Part shown: positions 1 to 8,406 of the stretch, one piece after another
How the letters are laid out: each line of letters begins with the position of its first letter
How positions within the stretch are numbered: the first letter of the stretch is position 1
Source of the DNA: Amoebophrya sp. AT5.2
Lineage: Eukaryota > Sar > Dinophyceae > Syndiniales > Amoebophryaceae
Reading direction: 5' to 3'
DNA: 16,156 nucleotides
NCBI GenBank assembly: GCA_005223375.1
Contig: RXOD01005058.1
Span: forward strand, 1 to 16,156
Program-made: the position numbers and the translations under genes
The notes under the pieces: model-generated
Told to the model about the DNA's origin: nothing
Seen by the model: only the letters and a program-made list of their open reading frames with translations
Database searches by the model: none

Positions 1-19
1 CCACCACGATCGAGGACTT
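1..19. repeat. terminal direct repeat, left copy
   Basis: The first 19 bases are identical to the last 19 (16138-16156). A 19-base match placed exactly at both edges is not expected by chance. It implies a circularly closed contig or a head-to-tail repeat unit of 16,137 bp. The closure is supported independently by the split intron that spans the two edges. Confidence 0.9.
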
Positions 20-104
20 CAACAGCATCAGCCTGCAGCTGGGCCTAGAAAATGCGCGCGAGAACTACAGAGGCCCTAGCGTGCCCATGCGTCAATTTTG
101 CACG

Positions 105-224
105 TCCTGGTTTTTGGTGCGCTGCCCTGTTTGCTCATTGTTCTGCAGCAGCTGCAGAAGGAAGGCAAGGAACTACGAGACAAAATGAAAGAGAATCCAA
201 GCAATTATGAATCTGGCTCATCGG
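105..224 (-). repeat. intron-family repeat, copy 1
   Basis: Homologous by eye to 14375-14491 in the same orientation, with a few short indels. Conserved blocks include TCCTGGTT near one end, GCAGCTGCA and CTACGAGACAAAA in the middle, and CCAAGCAAT near the other. It lies within intron 3. Confidence 0.85.
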
Positions 225-245
225 CGGAGTCTGTTTTTTTATTCC

Positions 246-762
246 CTCCTTACTCTCATTGTCGGCGCAGAGATTTGGTCCAGTCACTGCTGTCACCACG
301 TCGCTGCACTTGCGCTTACGGCACTTCTTCTCGGCTACCCCCGACGGGTGGTCGTAAGTGGTCGTCGGACCAATTGCGCCGGCGTCGCACGCGCTGCAGA
401 ACTGCATGTTGTTGCCCGGGCAGGTACCCCCGGTGTCCAGGGTGCCGTCGGTGCATTGGCATACTACTACTTTGACCGAGAGCCGCATCTTATAGATGTA
501 GAGCTCGTGGCCGCCTCCACCCCCGACATGATAGTACGCTTTGAGCCACCGCCCTGCTTGTGAATTTTGGCATATCTGGGTTCCAGTGTGGGTTCCTGTG
601 TCTCGGGTTCCACTGTACGTGACGATACGACCCCGTTGACGCGGAGATTGCGGTGCGCCGACCATGAAGTAGCCAAAATTGGGTCCTTCTACGTCCTCGA
701 TCTCCTGCAGCTCCACCTTGATGGTCCCCTTGGGGTTCCCCCATAGTTGGTCATGCAAGTCC
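246..762 (-). CDS. Cys-rich secreted protein, exon 3
   Basis: About 170 residues. The first part (HDQLWG, then NFGYFMVGAP, then GRWLKAYYHVGGGGG and ELYIYKMRL) continues the unrecognised beta-rich region from exon 2. A Cys-rich module follows: C-Q-C, a Cys 11 residues on, then C-S-A-C, then KKCRKRKC-SDV. Similar modules occur twice in exon 11. The last part, CADNESKE, begins the linker to the next K-N-x-x-C-G module. The donor repeat is AAGGAG (plus 246-251). The same hexamer begins the coding part at 15695-15690 across the contig junction, and the join reads CADNESKENIVDGDKAN, matching CSDDVIKENMVDVSKAN from exons 5 and 6. Confidence 0.75.
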
Positions 763-1381
763 TATGGAGAGCTTTTTTGCTTAACTTGTTACCTCCAACT
801 GCTGCTTATTTACATTAAAGAATCAGCAGGGGCGGAAGACTATTCGACATGAGATGGCACCTTCTACACAGCAGGCACCCACCAGGTCCTCCTGCGGCGA
901 TTGCTGTACACCGCAGGAGGACCTGGTGGGGGGGTGCAGAGAGGGATGGGCAAGACCCTTCGGAAACCGGTTCCGGCATAGCCTCAAAAGCCCCCATCCC
1001 TACGCGCCAGGAGCTAGCACCGCTTAGAGTCCGCATTCAAGGACAGGAAGGCGTCTGCGGCTGCCTGTCCAGTTGCAGCTTGGTCATGTCACAGTCACTA
1101 GCAGTAGGCACATGTAGGTGTAGCACTACGCGGATCGATACTAGTACGCGAGAGGGAGAGGAGATGCCTTCCACCTCCTTGCGACGGGGGGCCCCAGACC
1201 TGTTTGTTTACGTTTATCTTTAGACTTTTTGTTTTCGTCGCCCCCTTGAAAGTAAGTAACAAACTGGAACCCAAACCCTCATCCGCCGACTAGAATCGAC
1301 GGCGGGGCTGCAGATACATTCATAGTCTTCAAAAAAGTTTTTCCGGATCGATTAAGACGAAGAAAAGCTCTCTCGATGGAT
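763..1381 (-). mobile_element. intron 2, introner-like, GGACTT repeats
   Basis: 625-nt intron (619 bp between the repeats). It is flanked by GGACTT on the minus strand and has matching inverted ends right at both edges: GAGAGCTTTTCTTCG at the donor, and GAGAGCTTTTTTGC as the complement of the acceptor end, each followed by CTTAA. Splicing at the repeat restores one frame across exons 2 and 3. There is no GT at the donor and no AG at the acceptor in the joined model. It contains a perfect 20-bp hairpin (878-930). Confidence 0.7.
878..930. repeat. perfect 20-bp hairpin with 13-nt loop
   Basis: The left arm 878-897 and right arm 911-930 are perfect reverse complements (CCCACCAGGTCCTCC... against ...GGAGGACCTGGTGGG). 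The loop is 898-910. The outer flanks GCA and TGC can also pair across a short bulge. It lies inside intron 2. No adjacent ORF explains it; it may be an RNA structure, a small-RNA precursor or a nested inverted-repeat insertion. Confidence 0.9.
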
Positions 1382-1566
1382 AAGTCCGCTTGCAAGCTGA
1401 TTCCGTCGATGGGTCCTGGCAGACTCACCTTCGCGAACCGGTGCCAATGTCTGCCTTTGTCTGCCTCATCATTTGCCTTCTTTGCAATATATGTCTCACA
1501 TGCGGCTTCTGACGTCTTTCCAATATTCCAATTAGGAATACACCCACTCGAACCCACGAGTTCCAG
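1382..1566 (-). CDS. Cys-rich secreted protein, exon 2
   Basis: The exon encodes a stretch beginning LELVGSSGCIPNW, then EAACETYIAKKAND and GRHWHRFAKVSL, ending at QAD-L. The 3' edge is well supported: GGACTT on the minus strand occurs here (plus 1382-1387) and at the start of exon 3 (plus 757-762). The in-frame join reads QADLHDQLWG and gives a continuous domain. The 5' edge is uncertain because the frame is open to 1896. I do not recognise the domain; with the first half of exon 3 it looks like a mostly beta region of about 130 residues. Confidence 0.6.
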
Positions 1567-2284
1567 GAGCTCCGTGAAGAGGTGGGGGGTTCCGGGCCTT
1601 AGAAGGGGCAGCGTCGTGATAGTGAGACGAGGAGTAGTCCATTCTTTTTTTTTTAATTCTATCCTGCTGGAATTTTCCATTGCTCCAAATCTATGCCAGA
1701 CTCGTCGAGAAAGCAAACACAAACACCGGACGACCCCCGAGACGAGACGGGGAAGAAGCAACCGGCTGACCCCTTTTTCGAAGCCTGTGGAAGGCTGAAA
1801 GATCGACAAAATGAGGTCACAGATGACAGGAACCCTGGTGAAGACGCCTGCTTTCTTCATTTCTTTTCTGTTTCTACACACACTATACGCCTTCAAACAC
1901 CAACTCTAACACCACCCGTAGAAACTGGCCAGCCAAGTAGATGTCATGTCTCTCTAATTTATTTCTCATATTCGGAATATGAAGAGGAATCAAATAAACA
2001 ACGCAGCAAGTACTGTAAGGGGTAGGGTGGTCTCATCCGCCCCGCCAGAACGAATGGAATCGGGAGGCCGAAGCACCGCAGGGCCGCAGGGGGATGCAAT
2101 CAGGCACCCCAGGGCCGCCTGTCCCTCTGCTCCTGCGTCTACAACTCCCTGCAAAGGATTCGAGCGTGAGCCATTGATTATAGTCGCCCTCGCCCAACAA
2201 GATTATATAATAGGAGTCCCCTCACTACCGACTATTCATCTTTGTAAGGGCCACTGTGGTGCGTCAGTGACCCCTTGCAGCTTC
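1567..2284 (-). other. intron 1 (proposed), bounded by CTGGA
   Basis: On the minus strand CTGGA occurs at both edges (plus TCCAG at 2285-2289 and 1562-1566), and joining there keeps frame. The two ends show a loose inverted similarity that starts about 30 bases inside each edge: GGCCCTTA near the donor against GGCCTTA near the acceptor complement, then GTCG and TAGTGAG in both. No GT-AG pair gives an obviously better join. Part of this stretch (1567-1896) is an open minus frame continuous with exon 2, so the acceptor could lie further upstream. Confidence 0.4.
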
Positions 2285-2502
2285 TCCAGCATCGCTGCAG
2301 GGGTTTCTGCACCAGAAGTACCGGGCGGCAGGTCCGTGGTGTTGTCCGTCTTTCTGCTCAGACGGCGGCCGCTCAGCAGGTGCTGGTCCGTGGTGTTGTC
2401 CGTCTCCATGCTCAGACGGCGGCCGCTCGAAAAGCAAAAGGCCGGGGTCAAACCAGCCAGCGCAGAGCAAAAGCGCAACGACGACGCGACAGACGACGGC
2501 AT
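2285..2502 (-). CDS. Cys-rich secreted protein, exon 1 (signal peptide)
   Basis: Proposed first exon. The ATG at 2502-2500 has A at -3. The N-terminus MPSSVASSLR is followed by the hydrophobic run FCSALAGLTPAFCF and then SSG, which fits a signal peptide (inference). Next come two 18-residue repeats beginning SGRRLS, each with an N-glycosylation sequon in DNTTD. The exon is proposed to end at CTGGA (plus 2285-2289) and to join in frame to the same pentamer at 1562-1566. The frame stays open to 2236, so the end is not forced by a stop. Two overlapping minus frames are also open here; this one was chosen because it has a true ATG, a signal-like start and an in-frame join. The gene could instead start elsewhere. 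Confidence 0.45.
2331..2428. repeat. two-copy tandem repeat, 54-bp period
   Basis: 44-bp units at 2331-2374 and 2385-2428 differ at about three adjacent bases. The period is 54 bp, or 18 codons, so the reading frame is kept. On the minus strand it encodes the SGRRLS/DNTTD repeat of proposed exon 1. Confidence 0.85.
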
Positions 2503-3521
2503 CTTGCTCTTGGTCGAGGAGCGGAGGACTCAAAAATAACAACTAGAAGTACTTACATAGAATTATCAATGCCCTTGCTCGATGGATCGTGCATCTGCTC
2601 GCGGGTCGCGCCGCCGTGTTGTCGCCACAGCGGTGGCGTGGGCCCTTCTCAAATACAAGAACAAGTACAACGTCGGTTGAGACATACTTATCGTCAACAT
2701 GAAGTACAGATCGACATCAATCTCGATGTGGATCTGAAGATCGACACTTCTACCATTCTCATTAACAAGAATCGAAGCGGCCGCCTTCAACTCTTGCTTT
2801 CCGTTCTCAGTCTCATTTCCGTTCGTTGAGGGAGAAACTAGAGGACGAAGGGGGACCAGAACGCAGCAAGTCCTCAGCGTCTTCCCGATCTTTTCTGCGC
2901 CTGGAACTGGGGCGCCACCGCTGATGTATTCTTTGGACCAACAACTCGAAGTCGACAAGTACGAATATTACCGTGCTCCTGCTTGCCGCAGCAATGGTCC
3001 CAGGAATGGGATATAGTCAGGTTAATAAAACGAGGACACTTTTTGTTTGTCCAAAACTTAAATCAACATGGAGGGGTGCTAGCGTTTCACTTTTACAAAC
3101 AGTCAGAGTGCCATGGAGGTTGAGGCGCGTTTTTATTTCTTCGAGTGCGCATCTTCTTCTTCGGAGTAGAAATGATGTATCTTCGGAGTAGAGTTTCTTT
3201 CACAAGGCGGCGCCCTCTCCGTACTGCTACTGTTCTTCGTACTTCTTCATTTCAAAACATAGCTATCCTCAATGGGAAAGGGCTTGCCCGCACAGGAATC
3301 CCGGATGCGTGTTCGGCAAGTGCTCCTCACAGGGGGAGCATGAACAACCTACCACCAAAAAAGCACAGAAACTAGTACTAGAGCCTCGCGAAATAAAGAC
3401 TTAAAAACTTCTATGTTTGTATACTGACTTTTATATTATCAACTTCAACAGACATACAAGAAATTCCAGGCAGGCCGCGCGGTGAATCTGCCGCGCTGCC
3501 CTGACCTCCGAAGTAGGCGGC
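2503..3521. other. intergenic region upstream of Cys-rich gene
   Basis: About 1.0 kb between the FG stop and the proposed ATG of the Cys-rich gene. It should hold the 3' untranslated region of one and the promoter of the other. A 130-codon minus frame at 2958-2566 contains ENGKQELKAAASILVNENG but has no Cys pattern and ends in low-complexity sequence; I did not accept it. No promoter motif, RNA gene or repeat can be named with confidence. Confidence 0.5.
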
Positions 3522-3962
3522 CTAACGCGGGGAAGCTGTCGTCCCAGATGCAGATGCTTTCGGTGCGCCAAACGCGGCGCTTCCGGCGCCAAAAGCGGCA
3601 CTTCCCCCGCCAAACGCCAACTTTGACTTTGGCTCTGCCGCACCTGCCCCTCCGAACGCCGCACTGCCGCCGCCAAAGGCCGTCGACTTTCCGCCTATCC
3701 CCCCACCAAACGCCGTACTTCCCCCGCCAAACGCCGCACTACTCCCGCGTCCGCCGAAGGAATATCTTCCCATCCCAGCAAAAGCAATGTTGGCTCCCGT
3801 TGGTTCATTCTTCCCCGCGGTCAATGCATTCAGCAAGTCTTTCTTCCTCTGGGCCTCGACGTCTGCTTCTTTTTCCTTCTGCTGGTCTTTCTCCGCCGTC
3901 CGCGCACTTTCCTTGTCCGCCTTGGCCGCCTTGGTGGCCCGCCTCGCCGCGGCTTGTTCTGC
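3522..3962 (-). CDS. membrane/FG-repeat protein, last exon (FG tail)
   Basis: 146 codons ending in TAG (3522-3524). The first 55 residues are Ala/Lys/Glu-rich and probably helical (ATKAAKADKESARTAEKDQQ). Then come NIAFAGMGRYSFGG and eight FG dipeptides in Ala/Ser/Gly spacers, mostly of the form AAFGGG or TAFGGG. FG repeats of this sort are the hallmark of nucleoporins. Linked to the transmembrane exon, the product resembles the layout of pore-membrane nucleoporins such as POM121 (TM plus FG tail), though no sequence homology is claimed. From the first visible exon the protein is at least 747 residues. Confidence 0.75.
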   Translation of the reverse strand, partial: AEQAAARRATKAAKADKESARTAEKDQQKEKEADVEAQRKKDLLNALTAGKNEPTGANIAFAGMGRYSFGGRGSSAAFGGGSTAFGGGIGGKSTAFGGGSAAFGGAGAAEPKSKLAFGGGSAAFGAGSAAFGAPKASASGTTASPR

Positions 3963-4236
3963 CTGCTTAGAGGGAGAGAGCACGACCGCTTCTCATTTCC
4001 GATTTCATTCCTTATCTCGGTAAACGTTAACGTATAACAACCAAGTTAGTATACAAAAAACATACATGTATCCTTCTACTTGAACAGGAGCACGCAAGCC
4101 TGTCACACAACGAAACCAAACAAGACCACCCAACACCCATGGAGCGGCCCAGCGCCTACCACTCGGGCAACTTGGTCGTGGCGAACTGCAATTACAACTG
4201 GGAAACGGGACCTCGTTCAGCGTGCCTCTCCGTAAC
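3963..4236 (-). other. canonical GT-AG intron
   Basis: 274-nt intron with donor CAG/GTTACG and acceptor CTCTCTCCCTCTAAGCAG/G, including a clear polypyrimidine tract on the minus strand. The join DVAAQAEQAAARRATK is in frame and compositionally smooth. Conventional splicing therefore exists alongside the repeat-bounded introns. If the intron is retained, the membrane protein would end 14 codons later without the FG tail. Confidence 0.75.
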
Positions 4237-5923
4237 CTGGGCGGCGACGTCCGGGTCCGCTTCCCGCTTCCGGTTGATGGCGTTGCGCGCTGCCGCACTG
4301 CGCTTTGTTCCGGTGAGCCAATGACGCGCGAGGAACAGGATCGTCAAAAGCTGGAGCACCTCGAGCGCAACGGACGCGCCGCGGACCAGAAGCTGCCAGA
4401 AAAAATTGGGCGGCTCCGCGGGGGACAATTCGCACCACGAGGAGTTGGAGTTGTGTACGGATGCGAAAGTCACGGTTTTCTCCTGGTCCAAGAGCGACGA
4501 ACGGGTGCGGGATCGTGAGTGAGGGAAGCTACTGCTTGCTGTAGGTGTAGCGCCTCCACCTCTGTTCGAAAAAAATGAAGAAGAAGCATTGCTGGACATC
4601 CGCGAGGACGAAGTGCCCGATGAATCTGAATGCGAAGCGAAAACCTCTCTGCTGACCAGCACCTCCAAGTTTTCCGGTCGCATCGTCGACAGGTTTCTTC
4701 GCTCGACCTGTTCTTTCAGGATGTGCTTCGCCAGGTGTCGCTGTAGCACCCCCTGCGCGGCCACTTGCGTCGCGTTGTCCAGCTGCATCCATCTTCGACG
4801 AGACAATCCTAGGCCCTCGAGCAGACTGTCGCCCCCCGCAGAGGTCAGCGCGACCGTGAATGTAAATGCGCCGACGCCTAGTTCCCCGCTCGTGGCATTC
4901 AGCAGAGCGCTCTCGTCCCCGGGATCGGTGAAGTGCAGATGCGAAGCCAAAGTCGTCAGTGCTGGACCTCGATTCGCCCCCCGCCCTCGTTGCGTCAGCG
5001 AAGCAGATGTTTCTGTTGGACGTGCCCCCGTCCCCTCCGCCGCGACCTCGGTGGCCAAACTTTCTCCCGCCGTCGTGAGGACCGCGTAGTTGCTCAGCGC
5101 CGCGTTGAAGGATGTCGCGAGGGCCGCCGGGTCCCCGGCCAGGCCCTCGGCGTCCCGCTGCGCGAGCAGGAGCCTCACGCTCGCATCCCCCTGCGATCCG
5201 CCCATGCGCCCCTCCGCCTCGTCCCCTTCCAATGTTGCTGGACCAAACTGCGTAAGGTCCAGCCGCTCGAGCAGTGCGCTGAAGGGGATTTTCTCGATCT
5301 TCCGGTTGCGCTTCAGAAACACGCGCGTCTTCCGGTGCGTGGTTGTCGTCGGACTGGTTATTTGGTCCTGCCCCTGGTGGTCGTGGTCCTCCTCTTCTCT
5401 TTCTTTTCTCTCACTTAGCGAGAAATGCCGAGTAGTAGAGGAAGACGAAGTCCCCGTCGGCGTGTCCTCCTCGACGGGAGGTGAAGTAGCACTCTTCGGT
5501 CTTTTCTCGACAACGGCTTCAACACCATCTTGTTGCATGATGAGGGAAGTCTCGGATGTTGCAGCGGTCGCAGCGGCCCCGCCGCCCCCGTCCGCGAACG
5601 CCGTAGCGGTATCTTCGACGTCCATGCTTGGAGGTATTCTGATGTAGTTGTCGCCGTACTCGCTTTCCCTAACCCGCGCGCAACTCACCTTGAAGAGCTC
5701 CTCGGAAACTTGGAGAACCTTGTCCGCGCCCGTCGCCGTCAGCAAACGGGGGTCGTCGTAGTCTAGCAGCAGCAGCGACCAGCTGCGCCACGAGGACTCC
5801 GGGCCCCCGGTCAGCCCACTCGTGAAAATTCTTTGGTCGGGCCGACTGGTAAGGAAGCTTTGCGGTCTTTCGATCGCGGTGGGGGCGAGACCAAGGCAGA
5901 TGAATGAATAGTCAGCGGCGCAG
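4237..5923 (-). CDS. membrane/FG-repeat protein, central exon
   Basis: 562 residues. The first part is CAADYSFICLGLAPTA, then WRSWSLLLLDYDDPRLL and LQVSEELFK. A Ser/Thr/Glu-rich low-complexity stretch follows, then a folded-looking part (KIEKIPFSALLERLDLTQFG; GVGAFTFTVALTSAGG; LQRHLAKHILKEQVERRN). Sequons NAT, NAT, NLS, NAS and NSS all lie before the single hydrophobic segment (FFWQLLVRGASVALEVLQ then LLTILFLARHWL). Lys/Arg follow it (KRSAAARNAINRKRE), so the N-terminal side would be lumenal and the tail cytosolic by the positive-inside rule. It ends at AAQ with a canonical donor, CAG/GTTACG at 4237/4236. Reading through meets a stop at 4192. Confidence 0.8.
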
Positions 5924-5931
5924 CCGTAGAT

Positions 5932-6227
5932 TGTCTTTTTTCATCTCTTTCTCTATTGGAACCCGTAGTGCTGTTGTAGACCTAGACCAGGCGTAGGGCC
6001 AGAAGGCGATTGATATTTTTTTTTTTTTATTATTAAATCTATCCTCGCTGCGTATGCGTTCTAAACCTACTCTCCTACCACTCCTATCGAATGGGGCATC
6101 GCTCCCGCTCCGACACCGCCCGGCACTTCGCGCCGGGCGGGGGCGCCGGCCAGGGAGCCTTATTAATAAGAAAGTACTACCCGCCACGCAAGCCTTATCA
6201 AGTACTACCCGACATCAGCCATAAACT
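5932..6227 (-). other. intron of membrane/FG gene, ATCTACGG repeats
   Basis: 304-nt intron bounded by the 8-bp repeat ATCTACGG; a GT-AG reading is also possible. It contains a direct repeat AGTACTACCCG at 6174-6184 and 6201-6211, an 8-bp GC-rich hairpin near 6119-6140 and a poly-T run at 6017-6027. A 91-codon minus ORF over 6187-5912 is low-complexity and not supported. Confidence 0.6.
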
Positions 6228-6343
6228 CCGTAGATGTCCTCCTGGAAGCCGTGGCAGCGAATCCCATAATAGTTGCAGCGCATTTGCGCCATTTCGCGCG
6301 TGGTAAAGAAGTTCTGCTCAATGTAGTCGGTCTGGAACGCAGC
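6228..6343 (-). CDS. membrane/FG-repeat protein, 5'-most visible exon
   Basis: 39 residues: AAFQTDYIEQNFFTTREMA, then QMRCNYYGIRCHGFQEDIYG. It is too short to stand out as an ORF, but the composition is strongly protein-like and the frame joins the next exon. The upstream edge is a plausible AG acceptor (CCGCAG before GCT at 6343) right after an in-frame TAA. The donor is ATCTACGG (plus 6228-6235), repeated at the next exon (plus 5924-5931); the join reads QEDIYGCAADYS. A GT-AG alternative (GGA/GTTTAT with AAAAAAG/ACAATC) would add three residues. The start of the gene is not found. Confidence 0.65.
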
Positions 6344-6711
6344 CTGCGGTTATCGAGGGCCTAATTATTTCTGCCGGTATTAGATCCAAACAGGCCTCGA
6401 CTCTACGATGGACGGCGGTAAGTACGCGAAGGACGAACACTCGCCTGCTGCAGCACAATCCTAGGGCGACACGGCAGCCGCAGCGAGCACCCGCCACGAC
6501 CCGCTACAACAGTATGTTCTGGGTACAGACGCAGAAGCCAATCCTCCTGGACGGTGACGCTACCTATGAGCAAACGCACAGCTTGCTACAGCTTTTTATT
6601 TTTTTCACTTTAAAAATAACGCACAACATCACGCCCATCGGCTCATCGGAGTACGGAGTACGAGTAGAAAAATTTTCTAAATTAGGCAGAAAAAATGTGT
6701 CGCGCTCTCGA
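6344..6711. other. intergenic stretch between the two genes
   Basis: 368 bp between the stop of the Cys-rich gene and the first recognised exon of the membrane/FG gene. It must hold or overlap the 5' end of the latter, but no start codon gives a convincing join. The minus frame around 6560-6480 contains a short open segment (DWLLRLYPEHTVVAG) that might be coding. I see no RNA gene. Confidence 0.4.
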
Positions 6712-6943
6712 TCATAGCGCCCTTTCCTCCTCCTCGGTCATAGTGTCCTCCTTCTCGTCCAACTCCTCGGCCGCGGCCCGGTCGAACTCATCCCAAAAAA
6801 TTGATGCCAGCGTCTCCTTCAGCGGGGTCGTGGCGGTGGTCGTGGAAAAAAAGGCCGAATCCAGCGTGGCGTCCGCGAGCACGGAGTGGTCGCAGTACCA
6901 CCCGACGTAGGGATCCTCCGGCGTGCGGTCCTGAAGGTCGAGG
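6712..6943 (-). CDS. Cys-rich secreted protein, last exon
   Basis: About 76 residues: LDLQDRTPEDPYVGWYCDHS, then DSAFFSTTTATTPL, then IFWDEFDRAAAEEL and an acidic tail MTEEEERAL, ending at TGA (plus TCA 6712-6714). Only one Cys and no membrane anchor. The acidic C-terminus suggests a soluble end. The following minus-strand sequence is AT-rich, as expected of a 3' untranslated region. No standard AATAAA signal was relied on. Confidence 0.75.
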
Positions 6944-7061
6944 TGAATTTTTAATATACCAAAGGGCGAATACTATCTATGAATATAAAATATTTATCGA
7001 GTAGGCGTGGGCGGCGTCAGCGTCACCACGACCTTTGCTACTACTTCTACTGTGACACAAC
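6944..7061 (-). other. intron 12, bounded by CCTCGACCT repeats
   Basis: 127-nt intron with a 9-bp perfect boundary repeat (plus AGGTCGAGG at 7062-7070 and 6935-6943). The join EDLDLQDRTPE is in frame with the MEYLWAKYQEDED reading. It is AT-rich at its 3' side. The donor follows with GTTGTG, but there is no AG at the acceptor. No clear inverted ends, unlike most other introns here. Confidence 0.6.
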
Positions 7062-8406
7062 AGGTCGAGGTCCTCGTCCTCCTGATACTTAGCCCATAAG
7101 TATTCCATCGACGACCATCTGTCGCGGGGTCCTCTACCACCTCTGTTGCCTTTTTTACGCTGTCCCGGACGTTGTCGAAGTCTATTGATTTTGGTGGGTG
7201 TTTAAATTGCACTGATCCTATCTTCTCAATTACCTGATGAACTCTTGTCTCGGTCAGCGCGGTGGCACTCGGTCCCTCGATGTTCGTAGCACTGGGCGTG
7301 CTCTCCGCCTCGGCGACCGGATCTGGCAGCTCCGTGAACCACACGCAACACGCGTCGAAGTCCTCCGACATCGTCCGCCCGTTTTCATCCACCGCCTTAC
7401 ATCCGTCGCTGTCGCGGCAGTAGTCGAGGGCTTTCTCGCTCGAAATGTCACTCATTCCGAACCGGATGGCCTCGCGCGCGCACTCAAACTTCTCTTCGAC
7501 CTCGAGCAGCGCGGAGGAGTTGTAGTAGGGCGAAGTCAGTATCCCCCACCGGTCGTTGTTCGGGGCAGCCCGTCCGCTGTTGGTGTTCACAAGCTTCGCA
7601 TCGCTGCACGACGCGGTTGGCGCGAATCCAACCCGACCCGCGACATGCTCTGCCGGGATCCACCGCGCCCACCAGTTTTTGTAGGGGCACACCTTCCGCC
7701 GCTCGCAGCAGTGGGCTACGGACTGTTCGCAATCTCGCGTCGTGCACATGCCGGTGGGAATGCGCTCGCCGGTAAAGCCACTCGGCAAGTTTCCTCCAAT
7801 TCCGCCGTCCCCGGCGCCCGGACCGAGGACAGCTTCCGGACACTCCCGTGCTTTCTTGAAGTACCCCACCGCGCAGGTGGGCAGTTGGCAGCACTCCTTA
7901 TTCCCTTCTCCGACGCCCTCGGCGGGGTGCGTGGCGTTGACCGGGAAGGGTCGTCCGAACCCGAGCCTCGCGCAGTATCTTGCGGGCCTCCCATCGAAGT
8001 CAGTCTCGTCCAGCCAATTAACTAGACCGATGTCGTTCCTCACGAAGATGGCTCCGCACATGCCCGTATTCGGAGTGCAGCAGTGCTCGGCTGTCAGCTG
8101 CCCGGTGGCCCCCAGCTCGTACGCTGCCGGTGAGGAAGTCGAACTGCCAACGCTCGCCCTGCCACCAAAGGCCGACACCGCCTCGCCGTATCCTCGGTTG
8201 GTGCACTCTTTTTTGTCCGTCAAAAAGTCCTTGCAGTTGTCCTCGCAGCCCTGGGCCTCGATCTGATTTCCTGCTGTTCTGCAACGAAACTCCGGCAGCC
8301 CGTGGTACCCCACCGCGCAGCGGTCTGCGAAGTTTTTCGTGTCGCTAACCCAGGCGGCGGCGCTACCTGCTTTGGGATACAGACGGACGTCGTAGAAGAC
8401 ATCGCT
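7062..8406 (-). CDS. Cys-rich secreted protein, exon 12
   Basis: About 425 confident residues. It starts with DVFYDVRLYPKAGS and the last sushi/CCP-like module (ADRCAVGYHGLPEFRC to AQGC). A Cys-rich stretch of different style follows (CCTPNTGMC, CCQLPTC, CTTRDCEQSVAHCC, CSDAK, LDYCRDSDGC, DACCVWF). A Cys-free Ser/Thr/Glu linker comes next, then a helical-looking part with VHQVIEKIG and DSVKKATEVVED. Near 7126-7134 the convincing frame changes: further on, MEYLWAKYQEDED in another frame leads into the last exon. Either a 1-base indel in the GGGG at 7126-7129 or a 59-nt excision at GAGGACC repeats would repair it. Confidence 0.75.

Larger units (their letters stand above)
1..245 (-). other. intron 3, 5' part (runs off left edge)
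   Basis: Donor-side half of an intron that continues at 16137-15696 if the sequence is circular or tandem. Positions 105-224 are clearly similar over about 115 bp to 14375-14491 in intron 5, sharing for example CTACGAGACAAAA and GCCCTGTTTG. Both introns start at an AAGGAG repeat in the same codon context, so they are copies of one intron. A plus-strand frame is also open at 1-100; see findings. Confidence 0.7.

Noticed and set aside
661..690. Sequence resembling part of a dinoflagellate spliced leader (TTTTGGCT on the minus strand)
   Set aside because: It is codons inside exon 3 (NFGYF) and the rest of the leader does not match.
2566..2958. 130-codon minus ORF upstream of the Cys-rich gene
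   Set aside because: No Cys pattern, no signal peptide and no boundary repeat linking it to exon 1; the 3' half is Arg-rich shadow-like sequence. It may be an unrecognised upstream exon but cannot be supported.
5912..6187. 91-codon minus ORF across the membrane-gene intron
   Set aside because: Arg/Pro/Gly-rich low complexity at one end and Lys run at the other; it lies between two well-supported exons and its end overlaps the next exon in a different frame.
7237..8025. 262-codon plus-strand ORF
   Set aside because: It is the antisense shadow of exon 12, whose minus frame has ordered Cys motifs and paralogues elsewhere in the window.
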